DNA of 64,000 nt, from contig JBCAQO010000007.1 in NCBI GenBank assembly GCA_039111635.1, positions 1,674,001-1,738,000 of the forward strand, given 5' to 3'. A program made the position numbers and the translations under genes. Under the pieces are notes generated by a model that was not told the DNA's origin, did not search any database, and saw only the letters and a list, made by a program, of their open reading frames with translations. The DNA is from Heterobasidion occidentale (lineage: Eukaryota; Basidiomycota; Agaricomycetes; Russulales; Bondarzewiaceae). Shown piece after piece: positions 56,901 to 64,000 of the stretch. Each line of letters starts with the position of its first letter. Positions within the stretch are counted from its first letter, which is position 1.

Positions 56901-59900
56901 GCTGGCCTCAGCCTATTTTCTGAACTCCTCCCTTTGCAAGATTCTACCTTGGTCACTCGTACAATCACTCAACTTATTGAAGCCACACGATCGCCGAAGT
57001 TCGACAAGAATATTGGCCGTAAGGCGGCAGCCTTGATTAATGCCAGCATGGCAATACTACTAGCTCTACATCAGGCCATGGGATCGAGTTCACGGCAGGT
57101 CCGGGATATATTTGGCTCAGCCCAAGTGACAGCTCCAATATCTGCATTTCTTAAGGCATGTCTCGCAATCTATAGATCCGCAACGAGCGTGAATACTTAA
57201 ATATCTCTTACCAGGACACCTTGATCGACGGCGATCCTTCCCTCCGATTTATCAGCAGCGAAGCCGTTGGTTGTCTGGCTGGCCTTTCCGATAATGTTTT
57301 CCTAGCTAGTCAGATGAAGATTTTGGTCGATCAAGTTGTCAACAATCGGGATCCTCAAGGAAGAGCCGGATGTGCACTGGCTCTAGGATCGATCTACAAC
57401 CATGTCGGTAGCCTGGTTGCTGGGCCTCTACTCAAGACCACCATCAATATTCTGATGTCACTGAGCAAGGACGCTCATCCCCTCGTGCACTTCTGGGCCC
57501 TCCATTCACTTTCTCGGGTCATAAACGCTGCCAGTCTTGCTTATGCTCCATACGTTCCGGGGACGCTCGGGATGCTTTTTAAGGTGTACATGTTGGAGTC
57601 TCATGAACTGGAAGGAGGAACGATGGCTAATGCCAACATCAGCGGCGATTTGCCCGCGTATCAAGTTGCCTGTCAGATAGTTGACGCTGTGATCACTATT
57701 CTTGGCCCCGATATTCAAGAATCGCCTCGAACTCGGGCCTTAATATGGAATCTGGTCCAACAGTATATGAGCGAAGACGACGACGGCATCCGTGTCGAAG
57801 CAATCAAATGTATTCAGCACTTCCTTATGTTTGCTCCAGAATCTGTCGACGTCCCAGAGCTGATTAGCCAGTTTCGCGCTCACTTGAACTCGTCCCGCAG
57901 ACCGCTCAAGCTTGCGTCTATTCATGCGTTGTACCAACTTGTTCAGAAGGATGCTTTGCTCATTTCAAAGGTCGGGGGTGATCGTCTAGTGGAAGATCTC
58001 TTCGCAATGCTAGACGGCGATCCCTCAATCGACGGAGTTCGCCAAGTAATTTCTAGCTGGCTTCAGCAAACCGTGGTGCATAATCCATCAGCATGGATTG
58101 ACTTATGTCAAAAGATCATGTCTAGGACCAATGCAACGCAGCAAGCAAATGAAGATGTTCTCAAAGGGGGACTTCATTTGATGACGAGGGGGAGTCACTG
58201 AGTACTGGAATGTCTCAGGGAACGACCACGGTTGGGCAAGGTCGATTGACCTCGCGATGGAGGACACAGCTCTTTGCCTTGCAATGTCTGCACGATATAT
58301 GTACGATCGTTGCTCGCTCAGGTCGCAAAGAACATCTTGATATTGCGCTATCTCGGCGTTTGGGCATTCCAGTCGCAGGGCTTTTAGTATCTCGTATTCC
58401 CGATTTAATCAAGATGGCATTCACTGCCTCCACAGCCTATGTCACAGAGATTCGTTTGGATGGATTGGTTGTATTGCGCGACGTAATTCAGGTGAATCCC
58501 TCCCGATTGCCTTTATTAATCCTTTCTTAACATTGTCTGCTAGATATTTTCCAAGACCCCAGACCCTGATTATGAAGACGCATTTCTCTTAGAGCAACAT
58601 CAGGCCCCTATTACTGCGGCGCTAACACCAGCATTTACGGCTGATTCAACTCCGGAGATCCTAGCGTCCGCAATCGGCGCCTGCGCCATCTTCGTTGGAT
58701 GTGGAATTGTCAAGGATGTGACGAGAATGGGCCGTATTTTAAAGCTGCTCAATTCAGCCCTAGAACAATGCAAAGGTGGATGCCTCGCTTGTCAACTGTC
58801 TAGCCCTGTTGCTCAAATGCATCGGTAGGTTCAGGGATGTTATCTCTAGGTGAGGCAGGAGAGGGTAGCCCGAACGCATCTGCTATGTTGCGAATCGCGA
58901 CCCTTTCTGCTTGGGCTGAGCTTGCATCTGCGAGCATGGAGCAGCCATACCTCAAGGAGGTAGTCAAACCTTATCACCCTGTCTTGGCATCCCTCTGGGT
59001 TGCAGCCCTGCGAGACTATGCCAGCATCCGAGCCGGTTCGGAACTCATGCAAGACTCATCTGCTCCTTTAGATACTGCATACGCCAATCTTGGCAAGGAC
59101 ATTCTTCTGCCTGTGTGTATAAACATCTCGGCTCATGATTTCTGCTTATAACTTTTTTCTAGTATTATATAGAATCTTGGCCAGTCATTCTTCACGCGAT
59201 TGCAACAGCCATGGAAACTCGTGATCCATACATTCGTGCTGCGATGGACGGTGTGGACAACTTGGTCGCCGTCAAGCCAAGCGATGACGCTGAAGATCAA
59301 AAGGACCCGACTGTCTTTTTTTTCATTGTCTTCGGTCTGGTATACGAAGCACTCTCTACATCTTCTGAATCAATCGCAACGGCCAACAGCCACTTGCCCT
59401 TCATCGCTTTGAAGACGTTGAAAAGCCTCGTTCGCAAGGAATACTCTGGAGACGCCTTGATGGAGCGGACGATCTTTGACGAGCTCTTGAGCCTGTGGTA
59501 TCGCATGGCAATGACCGAGCCTGCAATCGTCCAAATCCATCTGATAGAGACTATAGTCGTCTTTTCGCAACACAACGTGGACAGTTCTATGTACGTTTCC
59601 ATTTTAGTATTTCATGCTGAAGGATATTGACGTATAAAGTTGCAGAACATCTCCCTCACCTGCAGTGCACTGCCTCAAACTGTGTGCATATATACTGAAA
59701 AATGCGCTCCCTGGTGCCCAAAACGCGGCCAAATGTCAGGGTCATTTCCCTCGCCTCATTTGAAAAAACCAACTCATATACGATATAGATAGCAACTCGA
59801 GTATAGTCGATCGGACAAACCTCATCAGAACTGCTTTTGAAGCGTTATTATCGATTGGCGACACCCTAGGCAACGATACATATGAGGAAGTCAGAGCTGT

Positions 59901-60961
59901 TGCCGTTTCATTGTATAGCGGTGAGTGGCCTTCTTAATTTAATCATTTCAGTGTTCAATATGCATGACTGCGCGACAGAACTATTGAAAGATGAAAGTTC
60001 CGACGTCGACTTTGTTGGACCAACGCTTCCATCTCTGAAGTCTCTTCTCGCTGTTTCCTCGAAGAGTTCTGGCCCAACGAAGATGTCCTCTCAGTTGGTC
60101 CACGGTCTCTTGTCTGCATGTATGCTTCACATAGACGAGATGAAGTGAGTAATCCTCAACGATCAGTCAGTGAGCAACACTAATAAGATCAGAGGACGGT
60201 CAGGTCTTATATCGGACAACAAAGTCAAGAATAACTTTTTGGCCGCAGTCCTCGTTCTGACGGTCATACCATCAACAATCAAAGTTGGACGTGGGGTCGT
60301 TTCACGCTGCTGTTTCTTGATTTCGGAACAGCTGGCAGAAGGACGCGAGGTATGTCCACAAACAAACTGTGTCTTACCTTTCACCCGTCGATGATTGCGT
60401 TGTAGATGGCACTTACTGCTGCCCACTGTGCGAAAACCTTGATCCTCGCTTCTGGGTCTGGCAGTGTTATCTTGCATCAATGCGCAAAGTTACTACTTCC
60501 AGGCATGGTAGAATATGTTGCCAAGGTGCCTGGGTTGGCTACGGACGAAACTGCGATGCGGAAGCAATCTCCTATTATGGAAGAGGTCTTCAAAGCATTC
60601 AATGTCCTATTCCTCAATGTTGCGGAAGAAGCACGTATGTCTATGCACTGCTTACCCCGAGAGTACGATCGAGTTTGACAGTAATATCTTAGGTGTCCGA
60701 GTACTTGGAGTTCTTCTGCCGACCATGACTCTGCTTCTCGAACCAAGTGAATCGTCACCATCTTCCCTTCACTCACAAGCCCTGGCTCAGGTACTTTCTT
60801 TTGCTTCTGCGTCGCCGGCCGCTTTCAAGGAGGCCACAAGCAAGCTGGACCAGATAATGCGTGAGCGGCTGGAGGGATCAGTCAGACAGGCGTTGGGTGT
60901 AAAAAGTGCAGCAAATGCCCAGCATGCTGCTAAACCCCAAATCTCGCTCCGATCATTTTGA
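53972..60961 (+). CDS. HEATR5/Laa1-family HEAT-repeat protein
   Basis: Large alpha-solenoid that in yeast (Laa1) and animals (HEATR5) works with the AP-1 clathrin adaptor in Golgi-endosome sorting. ATG 53972 starts MNMDVPELVQFSLEMSS. Family-typical blocks are GDPYPPPGRPLRSLVSKC (about 54278-54335), SASLYCIGELMAAFGAQ, KTRVGIFDFYAALLALLG (about 55243-55297), EVAGLLQQLGNAPPPVQ, HPSHTVRVHASWTLRIFCYS and ESALGAILCFLRHNCPALLT. The protein ends PQISLRSF at 60961. About fifteen exons. In exon sequence near 58166-58170 a run of five G puts the downstream frame out by one (see findings); otherwise it looks intact. The length, over 2,000 residues, suits the family. Confidence 0.88.
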
Positions 60962-61766
60962 CAGAGTATGTCAACTGATCCAATGCTTGTCTTGATGGAT
61001 TTTTCGTTGTCTAGTAGTCCCATATGTGTCAAATGAGCATTGGAAAATCTTGTAGGGCACTGGGTATTGAATAAATAATATTGCATCATCCGCGCTGGGG
61101 CTGTCACTCTGAAAGCTCGGTCAGAACTCGATCCATAGATCGAATTCTTCTTTTTCTCTCACGAATCATTGAACCTCCAAGTTTCACCACCCTATTCCGC
61201 CACCCTGTTCAACCACAAATGCGACTTCATTGGCTGAATAAAGATATCACTGCCTCATACACATGCAGCCTTTTCTAGACCTCAATCTACAGGAGGGGGC
61301 GAGTAACAAAATCATTTCTCAGCGCATAAACCCATTCTCGTGGCCACAAGTTCCGCTCGAAGAGTCTGATTCGGTTCGAAGAAATCACAACTTGGCCGCT
61401 CTGGACTTTGCAAGCAGATCTTCGCATGATCTATCGGGTACCGGGGCAGCGAAGGTCACTCGATGATCTGGGCGCGTAAGCATCTCTGAGCACCTCGTTC
61501 AAGGACCCAGGTACCTATTGGAGGACCGAGGTGCATCTTAAAGTCTTTCGAGCCGAGAGCTTCAGGCTGCTTCAGGATCCTGGATCTTATCTGTGAGTAG
61601 TACGTGAGTACTTTTCTGGTTTCGTATACGCGTCAATCAGATGACTTCTTATCGAGCTTATCTATAACCTCTTCACTTATCTTTTGTCCGCTCTAGGAGT
61701 GATGCATATAAATTCCATTCGAAGCGTCACAGACTGGGGCACGGGTGTGCCTTCCTTCCTCTGCCC
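60962..61766. other. Intergenic region Laa1-NCS1 transporter
   Basis: About 800 bases. A 204-base frame at 61263 lacks any family match or conserved context and is probably chance. A TATA box for the transporter lies at its right end. Confidence 0.45.
61707..61713 (+). promoter_or_regulatory. TATA box of the NCS1 transporter gene
   Basis: TATAAAT about 55 bases upstream of the ATG at 61767. Confidence 0.55.
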
Positions 61767-63961
61767 ATGGCGAAGTTGAGTTTGCGTTCTCGTCTCACTG
61801 CCATTGCACGGCCTTCATCATGGGCTTTGGAATTTGAACCTTCCTCCTTTGCACCAAGTAATTCATGGAGCAACAAAGATATGGACCCAGTGCCTCCACA
61901 TCTCCGAGCCTGGTCATCTGCGAACTACATTGCATATTGGATCTCAGACGCAACTAATGCAGCAGTCTGGGAGCTTTCGTCCTCAATGCTTGCCATTGGG
62001 CTTTCATGGTGCGTGCTAAGTTCGTTGAAAAGGGAGCTCTGAATTGCTCACCAGTTTCGAAGGCGCCAAGCATTGCCTGCCATAGCGGTCGGCCACATCA
62101 TCATCGCAGTTATCATGGTCTTAAATGGAACGATTGGCGCCCGCTTGCATGTTCCATTTCCGGTTCTGAATCGCTCTTCTTTTGGTTTCTGGTTGAGCTA
62201 CTTCAGCGTCATCAGTCGCGTGATTCTGTCTACTTTCTGGTTTGCGATCCAGTTCGTGTTTTACCATCTGCTACGGTGATGTCTTCACAAACCTTCTATT
62301 GGCAGGACATATACAGGAGCGGAATGCGTTTATCAGGTACGTTGTTCGCGCGTTATTATGACTCCTGCCGCTTTCCTTTTATGCTTTATCATAGATGTTG
62401 AAAGCGATATGGCCTTCGTTGGCTCACCTACATAATGACCTCGCCGATGGTGCACATATCACCACTGCTAGTGAGCATTACGCTTCATTACAGTCGATTT
62501 TGATGCTCATCTGAGCCTCAGTGATGATGTGCTACTTCCTCTACTGGCTCATCCAGTTCCCCTTCATGTTGATTTCACCTCAGAAAATCCGGTGGTTGTT
62601 CTTGGCGAAAGCTATCATTGTTCCTCCGACCTGGTTAGCCATGCTCATATGGGCATTCGTGAAGGTTCCATCCTCAGAAGGACTACTCACAGAACACGCA
62701 AAACTGAGCGGGAGTAAGTTATCGTGGGCATGGCTTAGTGCATTGAATAGTGCGCTCGGGATTTACTCCACTCTTGCCGTCAACATACCGGATTTTACTG
62801 TGCGTACGAATAATTCGTAAGTTCGTCATCAACGCAGTCACTCAATATGAATGTTTCGCAGAGATATGCGAAGAATGAGCGAGCGTAAGCTTTTTTGGTG
62901 TATCGTGCTTCAGCGACTTTTCTGACAATGCTCGAAACGCAGTCAATATATCCAGATGATCATCATACCCGTCGCTTTTACGCTGTGTAGTTTCGTGGGC
63001 TTGGCGGTGACAAGTGCAGGCGTGAGCTTGTATGGTCAAGTTCTCTGGGACCCACTGCGCCTCATTGATAAGTGGGATAATCGGGCAGCGGCGTTTTTTG
63101 CTTCGTTCTCTTTTGTTCTCACCACCCTTGGCACCAACATTTCCGCAAACTCGCTCAGTGCGGGAAATGACATGGCAGCGTTGTGCCCGAAGTATATAAA
63201 TATTCGCCGTGGACAAGTCATCTGTGCATTGGTGGGAGGTTGGGCTTTATGTCCATGGGAAATACTTGCTAGGTATGTGTGAACTTATTTCGACCTCTGC
63301 AGGGAATCCGACTCAAAATTTTCTAGCGCGACTGGTTTCTTGAGTTTTATGAACGGGTATACAGTGTTTTTAGGACCTATTGCCGGCATCATGGTAACGG
63401 ATGTAAGAGCAATCATCCTCGTTTCATACAATGACTCATAAGTCTACAGTATTGGATTGTTCACCGGACTCACGTCGACGTGCCGTCTATGTATCGCCCA
63501 CATGGCCGGTATCGATACAATTACGGAGTAGTGAGTACGCTGGTCGGAACGCTGCTAACCGTCACCTGACAGCCTTTTCGGCATAGAACTGGCGCGCTCT
63601 CGCTGCCCTCGTCGTTTCCGTGCCACCAAACCTTCCTGGGCTCATTAACAGTATCAATCCAAGCATCCCAGTGGGGGGGGCGGTCTATCTTTTCGACATT
63701 GCTTATATTCTAGGCGTAAGTCCTTATCGGAAGTGGCAACATCATCGTAGTCTAACCTATTCGAACAAGTTCACCCTGGCGTCGTCAGTGTATTATGTGC
63801 TGTCAACGCTATTCCCCGCCAAGGAGACGATGCTGGACAGAGCTATTATTGAGGACGAAACCCCTGCTGATCGCGAAGGCAGCGTGAGCGTGGACGATGA
63901 CAAACAAACTGATCCAGCGGATATCAGTAAGACAGGGGTGTCCACCATACATGAGGTTTAG
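61767..63961 (+). CDS. NCS1-family nucleobase/allantoin-type permease
   Basis: Plasma-membrane importer of the nucleobase:cation symporter-1 family (Fur4/Dal4-like), coupled to protons or sodium. ATG 61767 gives MAKLSLRSRLTAIARPSSWA. The family hallmarks are NKDMDPVPPHLRAWSSANYI and YWISDATNAAVWELSSSMLA (about 61880-62000), GARLHVPFPVLNRSSFGFW (about 62135-62190), GIYSTLAVNIPDFT (about 62758-62800), LWDPLRLIDKWDNRAAAFFA and NISANSLSAGNDMAALCPKY. About twelve hydrophobic segments across about nine exons, ending in an acidic cytoplasmic tail (DDDKQTDPADISK) at 63959-63961. The substrate cannot be fixed: uracil, uridine, allantoin and thiamine carriers share this fold. No break seen. Confidence 0.92.
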
Positions 63962-64000
63962 AATTCGAGACGATAAAATCTGATCATTATGACTTGCTCT

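Noticed and set aside
61263..61466. Small plus-strand protein between Laa1 and the transporter
   Set aside because: No family resemblance, poor context, and the frame is short enough to occur by chance.

Overview
The window is nuclear DNA of a basidiomycete fungus, most likely a mushroom-forming agaricomycete. The signs are multi-exon genes with short (about 50-60 nt) GT-AG introns, a U2 snRNA gene with its own TATA box, fungal-type housekeeping proteins, and basidiomycete-type mobile elements (Helitron, chromodomain Ty3/Gypsy). All intron and domain calls are by eye. Left housekeeping block (1-17.2 kb): the C-terminal part of importin beta-1 (KAP95, +), a peroxisomal-type Lon protease (+), a U2 snRNA gene (-), a large coiled-coil protein of unknown function (-), a malate dehydrogenase (-), and a probable mitochondrial PPR protein (+). 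The malate dehydrogenase and PPR genes share a divergent promoter. Central mobile-element block (about 17.2-53.9 kb): an Spt5-like (NGN/KOW) gene is broken by two inverted copies of a ~1.08-kb solo LTR (LTR1). One of these carries a solo LTR of a second family (LTR2), which in turn carries an LTR of a third family (LTR3); each inner level keeps a perfect target-site duplication. Next is a decayed Helitron on the minus strand with Rep HUH and Y2 motifs and a Pif1-type helicase. It is itself interrupted by two LTR1 copies and by a 753-bp foldback MITE in a TA site. After an unrecognised gene comes a 12.7-kb Ty3/Gypsy chromovirus (36389-49110), with LTR2-type LTRs, a GAGGG target duplication, a 10-nt candidate self-priming site, gag, protease, RT/RNase H, integrase and chromodomain, a reading frame downstream of the chromodomain, and a long 3' region with about 15 copies of an unexplained ~20-nt motif. 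It is dead through stops, frameshifts, lost catalytic residues and nested LTR3 and LTR1 insertions. More unrecognised, partly decayed genes follow to about 53.2 kb. Right housekeeping block (53.9-64 kb): a HEATR5/Laa1-type HEAT-repeat protein (+) and an NCS1-family nucleobase/allantoin-type transporter (+). Two themes recur. First, the mobile block is bounded sharply by intact single-copy genes. Second, all nine substitutions I count between the two LTRs of the chromovirus are CpG to TpG/CpA changes, and the 4-bp duplications around four of five LTR1 copies are identical or differ by the same kind of change; this suggests methylated-cytosine decay of repeats.
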